From the NCBI RefSeq assembly GCF_024124825.1, contig NZ_JAMXSS010000002.1, positions 248,001-312,000 on the forward strand: DNA of 64,000 nucleotides, read 5' to 3'. The position numbers and the translations under genes are program-made. The stretch is from Arthrobacter sp. H16F315. GTDB taxonomy: Bacteria; Actinomycetota; Actinomycetes; Actinomycetales; Micrococcaceae. Each line of letters opens with the position of its first letter. The first letter of the stretch is position 1. This document shows, piece by piece, positions 48,437 to 58,399 of this stretch. The notes beneath the pieces were generated by a model. The model was not told the origin of the DNA and searched no databases. It worked only from the letters and a program-made list of their open reading frames with translations.

Positions 48437-49360
48437 ATGATCAACCGGGTTACGAACCTGACCATGACCACGGCCGCCCAACGCACCCTGCAGACCCAGC
48501 AGACGCGGCTGGCGCGGCTGCAGGAAACCGCGACGTCACTGAACAAGATCACCCGTCCCTCCGACGACCCTTCCGGCACCGGACAGGCCCTGCAGACCCG
48601 GTCGCGGCTGGCAGCGAACGCCCAGTACGGCCGGAACATCCAGGACGGCGCGGGCTGGCTCAACGCAGCGGACTCCGCCCTGGGTCAGGCCACCAACGTG
48701 CTCGACCGAATCCGTGACCTGACGGTGCAGGCAGGCAACGGCACCCTGAACCAGACGGCCAAGGACGCGATCGCGATCGAATTCGACGCCCTGAACAAGG
48801 ACCTGCTGTCCATTGCGAATACCAAACATCTCGGCCGCAACCTCTTCGCCGGCAGCTCCGACGACGCCACCGCCTTTACGGCGCCCGTTCCGCCCAACCC
48901 CCTGATCCCGGGCGACACCGGGACCCCGGCGAAGTTCAACGGTATGTCGGGTAGCAGCGTCGAGCGCCGGATCAATGACAACCAGACCGTCCGGGTCGAC
49001 GCAGATGGCGGCAAGGTCTTTGGCGACGGCGCCGCAAGCGTCTTTTCCTTGGTCAGTGGCATGGCGGCGGCTCTGCGTAACGGCTCCGACATCACACCGC
49101 GATTGGCGGACTTGGACGGCGTGTTGGCATCTGTCGTCGGAGGACGTGCTGAAATAGGTACACAGCAAGTTCGGCTGGAACGTGCCGGCACCGTCAACTC
49201 TGAACTGGAGAATTCCTTGGAAGCGCAGCGTAGCGGCATCGAAAAGATGGACCTCGGCAGTGTCATCCTGGACCTGAAACTGCAGGAAACCAACTACCAG
49301 GTTGCGCTGGCAGCCACCGCCAAAGTCCTCCAGCCGTCGCTGATGGACTTTCTCCGGTGA
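48437..49360 (+). CDS. flgL: Hook-filament junction protein FlgL (HAP3)
   Basis: Second junction protein, 307 residues. Flagellin-like N-terminus MINRVTNLTMTTAAQRTLQT with KITRPSDDPSGTGQALQTRS and C-terminus LDLKLQETNYQVALAATAKV. It begins two bases after flgK and its stop overlaps the fliW start (GTGA). Confidence 0.94.
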   Translation: MINRVTNLTMTTAAQRTLQTQQTRLARLQETATSLNKITRPSDDPSGTGQALQTRSRLAANAQYGRNIQDGAGWLNAADSALGQATNVLDRIRDLTVQAGNGTLNQTAKDAIAIEFDALNKDLLSIANTKHLGRNLFAGSSDDATAFTAPVPPNPLIPGDTGTPAKFNGMSGSSVERRINDNQTVRVDADGGKVFGDGAASVFSLVSGMAAALRNGSDITPRLADLDGVLASVVGGRAEIGTQQVRLERAGTVNSELENSLEAQRSGIEKMDLGSVILDLKLQETNYQVALAATAKVLQPSLMDFLR

Positions 49361-49749
49361 GCACGGCCGTGATGAATACCCCAGTGATGTTCACCGCTCC
49401 GCTGCCTGGGCTGGAGGGCGCCAATGACTTCACGCTCCGCAGCATCGAAGGTGCGCCGGGACTTTATGCGCTGGAGAGTTTAGTGCCCACCCCGCTCCGG
49501 CTGTTCCTGGCCGACGCGGCGATCTTCGTGCCCGAATATTCTCCGCGGGTACCCGCAGCCGTGCTCGCAGACCTTGAACTCGATCAGGACCAGGACCCGC
49601 AGGTTCTGGTGGTTGTCACCCCTTCAGCCGACTCCACGACGGTGAATCTGATGGCCCCGATCGTGCTGAATCCGGGAAACCGCCGCTGCGTGCAGCTTGT
49701 GCTCGAAGGCCGCGATTACCCGCTCCGCGCCGAACTGAAATCAGCCTAG
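49357..49749 (+). CDS. fliW: Flagellar assembly factor FliW
   Basis: Protein of 130 residues that binds flagellin and, when free, CsrA, relieving repression of flagellin translation (known for Bacillus and Campylobacter). The family pattern is visible in FTAPLPGLEGANDFTLRSIE, the VVVTPSADSTTVNLMAPIVL stretch and the closing QLVLEGRDYPLRAEL. GTG start at 49357 overlaps flgL. Last gene of the unit. Confidence 0.92.
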   Translation: MSTAVMNTPVMFTAPLPGLEGANDFTLRSIEGAPGLYALESLVPTPLRLFLADAAIFVPEYSPRVPAAVLADLELDQDQDPQVLVVVTPSADSTTVNLMAPIVLNPGNRRCVQLVLEGRDYPLRAELKSA

Positions 49750-49784
49750 GGCGCCACTGCGGCACACCCTGGCTAGAAGTGCCC

Positions 49785-50330
49785 TCACCAGAAATGGGCG
49801 ACGTCGATCACCAGCCGTGAGCCGGCGTCGGGTCCGGCCAGGGCGAAGACGCGGAACGGCAACCGGGCCCGGACCCCGAGGCCAAGGCTCGAATACCCTT
49901 CGAAGCTGCCGGCCCACGCGATCTGTTTGAACGTCTGGTAGCCGCTGACGTTGCTGAGCTCGGCCGGATCTGCCGGGGTGTAGGTTGAATTGCCGCTGTC
50001 GTCGTACGCCGGAGCGTTCACCGTGACCTGAAGGAACGCCTGACCCCGCAGCGGGACGGGGAGGCCGGAGCCGTCGCGGACCACTTGCGGAACGTAGTGC
50101 ACGGTATACCCGCCGACTCGCCCGTTGAGGTCGATGACCAGCCGGTCGAAGCAGTAGTGCTGCCCGGTGCGGACGTTGTTCACCTTCGCCTGGCTCATCG
50201 CCGGATCCGCTTTTATCAGCGATCCCCACACCAGTCCGCAGTATGGATCTGCCGAGGCCGGACCGGGCGCTACCAGCCCCGATCCAAGCGCCACCACAAT
50301 AGCCAACAACAACACCCGGAATGTTTTCAC
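49785..50330 (-). CDS. Secreted AMIN-like domain protein
   Basis: Exported protein of 181 residues with a clear signal peptide (KTFRVLLLAIVVALGSGLVA, cleavage after PASA) and one Cys pair in the mature part. The segment HYCFDRLVIDLNGRVGGYTV followed by a long beta-rich region and LVIDVAHFW resembles actinobacterial AMIN-like domains. Function unknown, perhaps cell-wall association. Tail to tail with fliW. Confidence 0.65.
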   Translation of the reverse strand: MKTFRVLLLAIVVALGSGLVAPGPASADPYCGLVWGSLIKADPAMSQAKVNNVRTGQHYCFDRLVIDLNGRVGGYTVHYVPQVVRDGSGLPVPLRGQAFLQVTVNAPAYDDSGNSTYTPADPAELSNVSGYQTFKQIAWAGSFEGYSSLGLGVRARLPFRVFALAGPDAGSRLVIDVAHFW

Positions 50331-50574
50331 TCGGCCGCCCCCTCAGGAGATGAGATAACTCCAGAATAGGAGCGTTTGGCGGCCAAAACGAGGGTCCAGC
50401 CGTTTCGGCGCCCAACCGTTAGCTTGCCTCGGTCCCGGTCACAGGAGCGTTGCACCGCAGTGGACCCTCTGCCGCCGGCGATACCCGCCGGGAACAGCGA
50501 AGCGCCGGGCCCCTGTCGGGATCCGGCGCTTGGCGGTGACTGGTATGAAGTGGTGATGCGTGGCGGAAGGTCCC
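50331..50574. other. Intergenic region
   Basis: About 244 bases between two minus-strand genes; no gene, RNA or clear repeat was recognised. Confidence 0.5.
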
Positions 50575-50877
50575 CTATCCTTCGCAATCGCGGCAGAACT
50601 TCAGACCGTTCTTTTCCTTGGCCACCTGGGACCGGTGACGCACCAGGAAACAGGACGAGCAGGTAAATTCGTCCGACTGCTCGGGGACAACGGTAACTGT
50701 CAACTCTTCGCCGGACAGGTCAGCGCCGGGAAGATCGATGCCTTCGGCCGTGTCGTTCTCGTCGAGATCGATGACAGCCGTCTGGGCGCCGCCGCTGCGG
50801 GACGCCTGAAGGGCCTCCAGCGATTCAGCGGGAGTTTCTTCTTCTGTCTTGCGGGGTGCGTCGTAATCGGTAGCCAT
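50575..50877 (-). CDS. DUF4193 family zinc-ribbon-like protein
   Basis: Small acidic protein of 100 residues. The C-terminal FTCSSCFLVRHRSQVA and KFCRDCEG give four cysteines in two CxxC pairs, a probable metal site. The rest is Asp/Glu-rich. It matches the actinobacterial DUF4193 family. The ATG at 50877 (MATDYDAPRK) is chosen over upstream in-frame codons. Function unknown. Confidence 0.82.
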   Translation of the reverse strand: MATDYDAPRKTEEETPAESLEALQASRSGGAQTAVIDLDENDTAEGIDLPGADLSGEELTVTVVPEQSDEFTCSSCFLVRHRSQVAKEKNGLKFCRDCEG

Positions 50878-51077
50878 TTGGGGGTTCACTTTCGTTGCTG
50901 CGCAGCGCCATCTCAGGCACCTCAGTGAAGCAGTTTAGGACATTATGCACGCAGTGGAACAATAGTGTGGCGAATCCGACATTTTGCGTCGCGTCGCTCC
51001 GCGGAGGGGAGACCACGGGCCCGCCGGAAGCGCTGGCAGGCCGACGGCGCCGGCCGCCGCCCGCGGTCGGCTGTCCC

Positions 51078-51566
51078 TCAGGCGACCGGCCAGACGACGA
51101 GCGTCTTCCACTTGGACGAGTCGGGTTCCGCGGCCGGGTCGGTGAGATAGGACTCCCACATGGCTCCTCCCGGGGCGAGGCCCTCGGCCTGCATCTTTGA
51201 CATGATCGCCCCATACGTGTCCGGGAGAGTGTCGTAGGGGCCCACGTGGGTCGCCTCGAGGGCCTGGCCCGCGGGCAGTGTCCCCGCCGTCACTTCGCCG
51301 CCCGCAACACCGGGAAAAGGTTCCGCGACGGGAAATCCGGCCTCGACGTCGACGACGTCGGTCGGCGTCCCCCGGTACATCGCGAACGGCGGTCCGGCCA
51401 GCTGGACGTTTTGCTGCTGGATGGCACTCAGTACAGCGCTGAAGGCGCGGTCGAAGAATGCCGTTAACTCTTTCATGGGAACGGTTTCGCGCAGCACGGC
51501 GGTCGGCAGTGCCTCCAGTTGGGTGGACCTGATGTCCGGCGTCAATTCCGGATTCGTTTCTGTCAT
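51078..51566 (-). CDS. GyrI-like / AraC effector-binding domain protein
   Basis: Stand-alone small-molecule-binding domain of 162 residues: AVLRETVPMKELTAFFDRAF, then GPPFAMYRGTP, HVGPYDTLPDTYGAIMSKMQ and MWESYLTDPAAEPDSSKW are the GyrI-like landmarks. No DNA-binding domain is attached. Ligand and role unknown. Confidence 0.8.
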   Translation of the reverse strand: MTETNPELTPDIRSTQLEALPTAVLRETVPMKELTAFFDRAFSAVLSAIQQQNVQLAGPPFAMYRGTPTDVVDVEAGFPVAEPFPGVAGGEVTAGTLPAGQALEATHVGPYDTLPDTYGAIMSKMQAEGLAPGGAMWESYLTDPAAEPDSSKWKTLVVWPVA

Positions 51567-51755
51567 ACGCAAAGATTCCGCCAGGCGGTTTCCGGGGTCT
51601 AGGGCCTTATGTCCCCCTAGAGCGCGTCAGCGAACCGCGTGATGGGCCCGACGCCGGCTGCCTGGCTGTGGCGGGTTTAGCGGGTTGCGGGCAGGGTTAA
51701 AACAGAAACCGCACCGCCGACGGGGTGAGACCCGGCAGCGGCGCGGTTATTCGCG
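51567..51755. other. Intergenic region between GyrI-like gene and tRNA-Thr
   Basis: About 190 bases with no recognisable gene or structured element. Confidence 0.5.
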
Positions 51756-51828
51756 GGCCCCTGTCGGATTCGAACCGACGACCCCCGCTTTACAAGAGCG
51801 GTGCTCTGGCCAACTGAGCTAAGGAGGC
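51756..51828 (-). tRNA. tRNA-Thr (anticodon UGU)
   Basis: Cloverleaf on the minus strand: acceptor GCCTCCT, TAGCTCAGTTGGCCAGAGCA D-arm, anticodon stem CCGCT / AGCGG with loop CTTGTAA (anticodon TGT), and T-arm GTCGGTTCGAATCCGAC. The 3' acceptor strand reads AGGGGCC, which leaves a C-C mismatch; one more G (AGGGGGC) would pair perfectly, so a base is probably missing at 51758-51761. Confidence 0.93.
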
Positions 51829-51915
51829 ATTCCTTCGCGCCGGCCGGCACCGGGCCACGAAGCGGGGCCAGGCGCCACGGCGCTAGATAAGGTTAGCCCA
51901 CGTAGGCCCGGTGAT

Positions 51916-51956
51916 AAAAACAGGCCCGGTTCCGGACGAATCCGGAACCGGGCCTG
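51916..51956 (-). terminator. Intrinsic terminator of the DsbA-like gene
   Basis: A 16-base perfect stem (51921-51936 with 51941-51956, four-base loop) is followed on the minus strand by TTTTT (51920-51916). It lies 26 bases after the DsbA-like stop codon. Confidence 0.92.
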
Positions 51957-51982
51957 GCAATTTGTGCCGGCGTTGCTGCCGC

Positions 51983-52873
51983 CTACTTTTTGGCGTCGAC
52001 GGCGGCCTGGACGAACTGATCGAACGGGGTCTTGGCGCTGTCGCCCTGGCCCCACTGCTTGCCGTCCACAAAGACCGTCGGCGTGCCGGTCACGCCGACT
52101 GCTGCTGCCTGCTGGGTGGTGTATTTGACCCAGGGCCGGTAGGTCTTCGCATCGACGCACGCGTCGATGCTCTTGGCCCCGGCCTCGGTCGCCATTTTCT
52201 TCAAATCAGCGTCGGAGATCCCGGCGCTGCCTTCAGCGGGCTGCTTCGCAAAGAGCGCATCAACGAATTCCGCATACTTCTCCGGCGACTCGTTCACAAC
52301 GCAGGCTGCGGCATTGGCTGCGCGGGAGGAGTAATTCGTGGTGGACCGGCTGTCGAGGAAGCCCAGCGGGCGGTACTCGACGGTAATCTTGCCCTCATTG
52401 CGAAGGCTCGTGAGTGTTTCGTTGTACTTCGCCTCAAAGTCCTTGCACACCGGGCAGATGAAGTCGATGTAGAGGACCACCTTGACCGGTTTACCTGCCT
52501 CTGCTTCGGCACCGGGAGCGGTCACCTGGGCAGGCGGAGTTGCGGGGGCGGAAGGGAGATCGGCCAGCCGGACGGTCGCGGGGTCGGATTTGACCACCTC
52601 GGAGTTTGCCAGCAGGGTGACACCGCCGTACACGTTGCCGTTGGCGGGAGTGGGCCCCTCGTCCGCGACCGGCGCATTCTTCTGAATGTTCGAGGTAACC
52701 ACCAGGGCCACCACCACAATGATCGCCACGACGGCGGCAACGATGCCCCAGCCGATCAGCAACTTGTTGCGCTTTTCTTTTTTCAGCTGTGCCTCGCGGA
52801 TTTCACGGGCCTTTTCGCGGGCCGCAGCAGTTCGCTCTGATTTGGACTGGCGGGGTTCGTTGGCGGGGCTCAT
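51983..52873 (-). CDS. Membrane-anchored DsbA-family thiol-disulfide oxidoreductase
   Basis: 296 residues: a charged cytoplasmic N-terminus of about 37 residues, one transmembrane helix (IGWGIVAAVVAIIVVVALVV) and an extracytoplasmic thioredoxin fold of the DsbA/DSBA-like type. The active site is CPVC in DFICPVCKDFEAKYNETL, with the cis-Pro loop GVTGTPTVFVDGKQW. A second Cys pair (AACVVNES and IDACVDAK) may form a structural disulfide. It probably forms or reshuffles disulfides in exported proteins. Confidence 0.88.
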   Translation of the reverse strand: MSPANEPRQSKSERTAAAREKAREIREAQLKKEKRNKLLIGWGIVAAVVAIIVVVALVVTSNIQKNAPVADEGPTPANGNVYGGVTLLANSEVVKSDPATVRLADLPSAPATPPAQVTAPGAEAEAGKPVKVVLYIDFICPVCKDFEAKYNETLTSLRNEGKITVEYRPLGFLDSRSTTNYSSRAANAAACVVNESPEKYAEFVDALFAKQPAEGSAGISDADLKKMATEAGAKSIDACVDAKTYRPWVKYTTQQAAAVGVTGTPTVFVDGKQWGQGDSAKTPFDQFVQAAVDAKK

Positions 52874-53051
52874 CAGTTCCTCGGGTCGTTCGGCCGGTGT
52901 TATCCGCTGGGTGGCAATTCATCATTTTAGGGGAGAAGTCTGAGAAGTTGCGCTTTCAACTTTCTTCCGGGTTTTCCAACGGGCGAATAGCACAGAAGAT
53001 TCCGCCCGGCTAGGCTGGACAGGAGCCGCGAGCGAATCCCAGGGGGCACCA

Positions 53052-54556
53052 ATGCAGGCCAGCAAACACGGCGAATCGGATCCGAAGTCCGCCGGCGCAG
53101 CAGCGCACGGCACCAACGACACCGATCCGAAGGCGCAATACGACTTTATGGTGGTCTCCAACCGCCTGCCGGTCGACCGCTGCTCCCCGGAGGAGGCGGG
53201 CTGCGAGGACGGCTGGCGCCGCTCCCCGGCGGCCTGGTCACAGCCCTGGCCCCGATGATGACCAAGACCGACGGCGCGTGGGTCGGCTGGCATGGTGCCC
53301 CGGATGAGTCCGTTCCGCCCTTCAGCCACGGCGGCATCGACCTGGTTCCGGTCCAGCTGAGCACGCAGGACATCGAGTACTTCTACGAGGGCTTCTCTAA
53401 TTCCACGCTCTGGCCGCTCTACCACGACGTGATCGCCCCGCCGGAGTTTCACCGGACCTGGTGGGACTCCTACCGCAAGGTCAACCGCCGGTTCGCCGAC
53501 GCCGTCATCCACCACGCCAACCCCGGAGCCACAGTCTGGGTCCAGGACTATCAGCTGCAGCTCGTCCCGAAGATGCTGCGCGAGGCACGTCCGGACCTGA
53601 AGATCGGATTTTTCAACCACATTCCCTTCCCTCCGCCGGAGATCTTCGCCCAGTTGCCGTGGCGCCGTGCCATCATCGACGGGCTGCTCGGCGCCGACCT
53701 GGTCGGTTTCCAGCGCAGCAGCGACGCCGGCAACTTTATGCGCTCCGCCCGCCGCTTCCTCGGCGCCAGCGTCAAACAGCAGCAGGTCCACGTCAAGGGC
53801 ACCGACGGCGAGACCACCCACATCGCCCGCGCCCAGGCCTTCCCCATCTCGATTGACGTAAAACAAATCAGCGAGCTCGCCCGGAAGCCCGAAATCATCG
53901 AGCGCGCGCGGCAAATCCGCCAAGACCTCGGCAACCCCACAACGATCCTGCTCGGCGTCGACCGCCTCGATTACACCAAGGGCATCAGGCACCGGCTCAA
54001 GGCCTACGAGGAACTCCTGGCGGACGGTGAGGTCTCGGTGGAGGACGCCGCCCTGATCCAGGTCGCCAGCCCCAGCCGGGAACGGGTGGAGCAGTACCGC
54101 CTGCTGCGCGAAGAAGTCGAAGGCACCGTCGGGCACATCAACGGTACCTATGACACGCTGCAAAACACCGCCGTCCGGTACCTGCACCACAACTACCCCA
54201 TCGAGGAGATGGTGGCGCTGTACCTGGCCGCAGACGTTATGCTCGTCACCGCCCTGCGGGACGGAATGAACCTCGTCGCCAAGGAATACGTCACCGCCCG
54301 GACCAACAATGACGGCGCCCTGGTGCTCAGCGAGTTTGCCGGCGCCGCGGACCAGCTCAAACAAGCACTGCTGATGAATCCGCACGACATTGATGGTCTT
54401 AAGGAGACCATCATGAAGGCGGTCCGTATGCAGCCCACGGAAGCCGCGCGCCGGATGCGCTCGATGCGCAAACAGATCCTTGACCACGACGTTGACCTCT
54501 GGTCCTCAGATTTCCTAAGCGCCCTCGAAGAAAAGGTCATCCGAGATGACAGCTGA
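53052..54556 (+). CDS. otsA: Trehalose-6-phosphate synthase, frameshifted
   Basis: GT20 glycosyltransferase making trehalose-6-phosphate from UDP/ADP-glucose and glucose-6-phosphate. Conserved parts: FMVVSNRLPVD at the N-terminus, then in the next frame DGAWVGWHG, VWVQDYQLQLVPKMLREARP, LLGVDRLDYTKGIRHRLKAY and ALRDGMNLVAKEYV. The break lies at GWRRSP/GGLVTALAPMM near 53224-53229, one G short. Repaired length is about 501 residues. Its stop overlaps the otsB start by 11 bases. Confidence 0.95.
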
Positions 54557-55355
54557 GCACTCCCCGGGCCAGCCCCGCTGACGCTCTCCCCGGACCTGCT
54601 TGCGGCACTGCGCCGCGTGGCGGGCACCGAACACCTGCTCGTCGCAATGGATTTTGACGGCACCATGGCACCCCTCGTCGACAGAGCGGGGGACGCCCGT
54701 GCCCTCCCCGCTCGGCGGCGGCGTTTGCCGCGCTCGCCGAACTGCCGCGGACGACGACTGCCCTCGTCTCCGGGCGCGCCCTGGGCAGCCTCCGCGCGGT
54801 CGCCTTTCCCCGGCGAAGACCCTGCTGATCGGCAGCCACGGGGCCGAAGCCTGGCTGGGACCGGGGTCTGCGCCGCTGGAACTCGATGACGCCCGCCGCA
54901 GGCTTCTCGCCGATATCAGGCAGGAACTCGAAGGCATCGTCGAGGCTGCCCCCGGCACCCTGCTCGAGGACAAACCGGCCGGCGTTGTGCTGCACACCCG
55001 GCTTGCCGCCGACGACGTCGCCGAGGACGCCATCGCGGCGGCCCGCGCCGTCCTGCAGGACAAGCCTGGGGTATTCCTGAAGACCGGCAACCGCGTGCTG
55101 GAAACTTCCGTGGTCCATGCCTCGAAGGGAGAGGGAGTCGCCTTCCTGCGCCAGGCGACGGATGCTACCGCCACGATTTTCGCCGGCGACGACACCACCG
55201 ACGAGGACGCCCTGGCCAGCCTGCTGCCGGGGGATCTCGGCGTGAAGGTGGGCCTGGACTTCACCCAAGCCGAGTTCCGGGTCGAGGCTTGCGCTTATGT
55301 CTCCGAGCTGCTGGAAGCCTTGCTGCGGGAACGCAAGCTGGCCCTCGGGCTGTGA
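54546..55355 (+). CDS. otsB: Trehalose-6-phosphate phosphatase, multiply frameshifted
   Basis: HAD phosphatase removing phosphate from trehalose-6-phosphate. Motif I is VAMDFDGTMAPLVD and the late motif GDDTTDEDALASLLPG is present. Three single-base losses are needed to read it through, at C4 runs 54573-54576 (QPPLTLSPD), 54706-54709 (ALPRSAAAFAAL) and 54808-54811 (AFPPAKTLLIGSHG). Repaired length is about 270 residues. The ATG at 54546 lies inside otsA, so translation is coupled. Confidence 0.9.
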
Positions 55356-55412
55356 ATACTAGCCCATCACGGGAACCATGTAGGCCGAATCACGTGTGAC
55401 ATCTACGACATT

Positions 55413-55442
55413 TTGACCTATTTACCACTTATCTGACATACT
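55413..55442 (+). promoter_or_regulatory. Housekeeping-type promoter upstream of the sugar ABC ATPase
   Basis: TTGACC (55413-55418), 18 bases, CATACT (55437-55442). It lies about 170 bases before the GTG start in an unusually AT-rich stretch for this window. Match to the -10 is moderate. Confidence 0.5.
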
Positions 55443-55484
55443 CTGGTTGTGATGTGGCGCACAAGTAACGTGCGGCGTCATTGG

Positions 55485-55512
55485 ATACTCCTCGGCTTCG
55501 GCCGGGGAGTAT
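55485..55512 (+). other. UUCG-tetraloop hairpin in the ABC ATPase leader
   Basis: ATACTCCTCGGC, TTCG, GCCGGGGAGTAT: a 12-base stem with one G-U pair closed by the very stable C(UUCG)G loop. No U tract follows. It lies between the predicted promoter and the GTG start, so it may stabilise the mRNA or attenuate it. Confidence 0.6.
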
Positions 55513-55612
55513 GCGCACGATCATGTGCCAATAACTGAATACACAACTGAAAAATAAGACCATTCACTACGGATCGTCCGGCACGTACCTGCCGGTGAAG
55601 GGATTGATAACT

Positions 55613-56694
<1,082 letters not shown>

Positions 56695-56775
56695 TCCCCA
56701 CCGGCACCCTAGCCTCGCTTCGCTTCGGCCAGGGAACCCTGCCGGCGTGGGCCCACCCACCGGCCCACCGCATGA

Positions 56776-56812
56776 CCGACGGCGGTCCTCCCTACTGGAG
56801 GGCCGCCGTCGG
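56776..56812 (+). terminator. Hairpin terminator after the ABC ATPase gene
   Basis: A 16-base stem (56776-56791 with 56797-56812, one G-U pair) around the loop CTACT. The downstream bases GCGTTAAC give only a weak U tract. Confidence 0.7.
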
Positions 56813-56876
56813 GCGTTAACCTGGCAGCAACGCCCCTTCGTTAGGGCAGGCGCCCTTAGTACGGAAGAATTGGGTT

Positions 56877-58292
56877 ATGACCGAGGAATACCGCAGCACC
56901 GAGGAAAACGGTGCCCAGTGGCACAACGAACCTACCGATTACGGCCAGGTGGGCAAGCTGCCCCGGTTTGAAGCCGCCAGCGCCAATGACAGCAAGGGCG
57001 CCGTGGCCTCAAGTTCGCTGAGCATCACAGCCGCGGCCACCGAACCGGAGCTACTGGACCTGCCATGGCACATCGCGCTGGAGGATTGGCCGGCCGAATA
57101 CCTCGCCGCGCTCCCCCGCGGCATTTCCCGCCATATTGTCCGCTTCGCGCACCTTGGCGGGTCTGTGATCGCCATCAAGGAAACGTCGGAGCACGTGGCG
57201 CGCCACGAGTACCACATGCTCCGCAAGCTCGCCCGGCTGGACGTCCCCTGTGTGGAACCAGTCGCCGTTATCACCGGCCGCACCACTCCCGAGGGCCGGC
57301 CGCTGAACCCGGTGCTGGTCACCCGGCACCTGAAGTTCTCCATGCCGTACCGCGCCCTCTTCTCCCAGATGCTCCGCAAGGACACACTCACCCGCCTCAT
57401 CGACGCCCAGGCGTTGCTGCTGGTCCGGCTGCACCTGATCGGGTTTTATTGGGGCGATGTCTCGCTCTCAAACACACTCTTCCGCCGCGATGCCGGTGCG
57501 TTCGCCGCCTACCTCGTGGACGCCGAGACCGGCGAGCTGTATCCGGATCTGTCCACTGGCCAGCGCGAATACGATCTGGAGATTGCCCGGGTCAACATCG
57601 CCGGTGAGCTGATGGATCTGCTCGACGGCGGCCTCATCGAGGAGAAGGTGGACCCGGTGGCCACGAGCGAGCTCATTATGGACAGCTACCGGCGCCTTTG
57701 GACCGAACTGACCGAGAAGGAATCGTTCGAAATCGGCGAACGCTGGCGGGTAGCTGCCCGCATCCGTAAGCTCAACGAGCTGGGGTTCGACGTGGAGGAA
57801 TATGCGATCAAAACGACGCAGAACGGTTCCACCATCCAGCTCCAGCCCAAGGTGGTCGACGCCGGACACCACCAGCGCCGGCTGCTGCGCTTGACCGGCC
57901 TGGACGCCCAGGAAAACCAGGCCCGGCGGCTCCTGAACGACATGGATTCCTTCCGCGCCGACAACAATCCCGGAATGGACGAGGAATACAGCGCGCACCT
58001 GTGGGTCAGCCAGATCTTCGAACCTATTGTCCGCTCCATCCCCCGGGACCTGTCCGGGAAGCTGGAGCCGGCCGAGGCAGTGCACGAGATCTTGGAGCAC
58101 CGCTGGTACATGTCGGAGAAGGAGAACCGGTACATCCCGCTGGCTGAAGCCGTGCAGTCCTACATTGAGTCCGAGCTCCGGCACCGCCGGGACGAAGCGG
58201 CCATTATGCTAAACCCGGACACGGAGCTGCTCAAGATACTGGAGATCGAAACTGAGGAATCCCGCTACGGCGCCGACGATTCCGAGGACTAA
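56877..58292 (+). CDS. DUF4032 domain protein, kinase-like
   Basis: 471 residues. The N-terminal half has a protein/lipopolysaccharide-kinase-like pattern: VIAIKETSEHVARHEYHMLR resembles the ATP-lysine and helix C region, and LHLIGFYWGDVSLSNTLFRR followed by AYLVDAETGEL resembles the catalytic loop and metal Asp. The C-terminal half contains the DUF4032 part (EENQARRLLNDMDSFRADNN, HRWYMSEKENRYIPLAEAV). Substrate unknown. Confidence 0.78.
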   Translation: MTEEYRSTEENGAQWHNEPTDYGQVGKLPRFEAASANDSKGAVASSSLSITAAATEPELLDLPWHIALEDWPAEYLAALPRGISRHIVRFAHLGGSVIAIKETSEHVARHEYHMLRKLARLDVPCVEPVAVITGRTTPEGRPLNPVLVTRHLKFSMPYRALFSQMLRKDTLTRLIDAQALLLVRLHLIGFYWGDVSLSNTLFRRDAGAFAAYLVDAETGELYPDLSTGQREYDLEIARVNIAGELMDLLDGGLIEEKVDPVATSELIMDSYRRLWTELTEKESFEIGERWRVAARIRKLNELGFDVEEYAIKTTQNGSTIQLQPKVVDAGHHQRRLLRLTGLDAQENQARRLLNDMDSFRADNNPGMDEEYSAHLWVSQIFEPIVRSIPRDLSGKLEPAEAVHEILEHRWYMSEKENRYIPLAEAVQSYIESELRHRRDEAAIMLNPDTELLKILEIETEESRYGADDSED

Positions 58293-58308
58293 CACCCGCC
58301 GCCCCACA

Positions 58309-58374
58309 CCCAACTAGCTCGCAGTTAACGTCGTTTTCAGCGCTCAAAACGGCCTTAGCTGCGAGTCAGTTGGG
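58309..58374. repeat. 66-base imperfect palindrome between convergent genes
   Basis: Two arms of about 29 bases centred on AGCGCT: the left begins CCCAACTAGCTCGCAG and the right ends CTGCGAGTCAGTTGGG, with only a few mismatches. It sits between the stops of two convergent genes. It could be a bidirectional terminator or a dispersed intergenic palindromic (REP-like) element. Confidence 0.75.
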
Positions 58375-58399
58375 CGGTACACGTTGTGGCACGTCTGTG

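Noticed and set aside
51078-51566. GyrI-like protein as an AraC transcription factor
   Set aside because: Only the effector-binding domain is present; there is no helix-turn-helix region.
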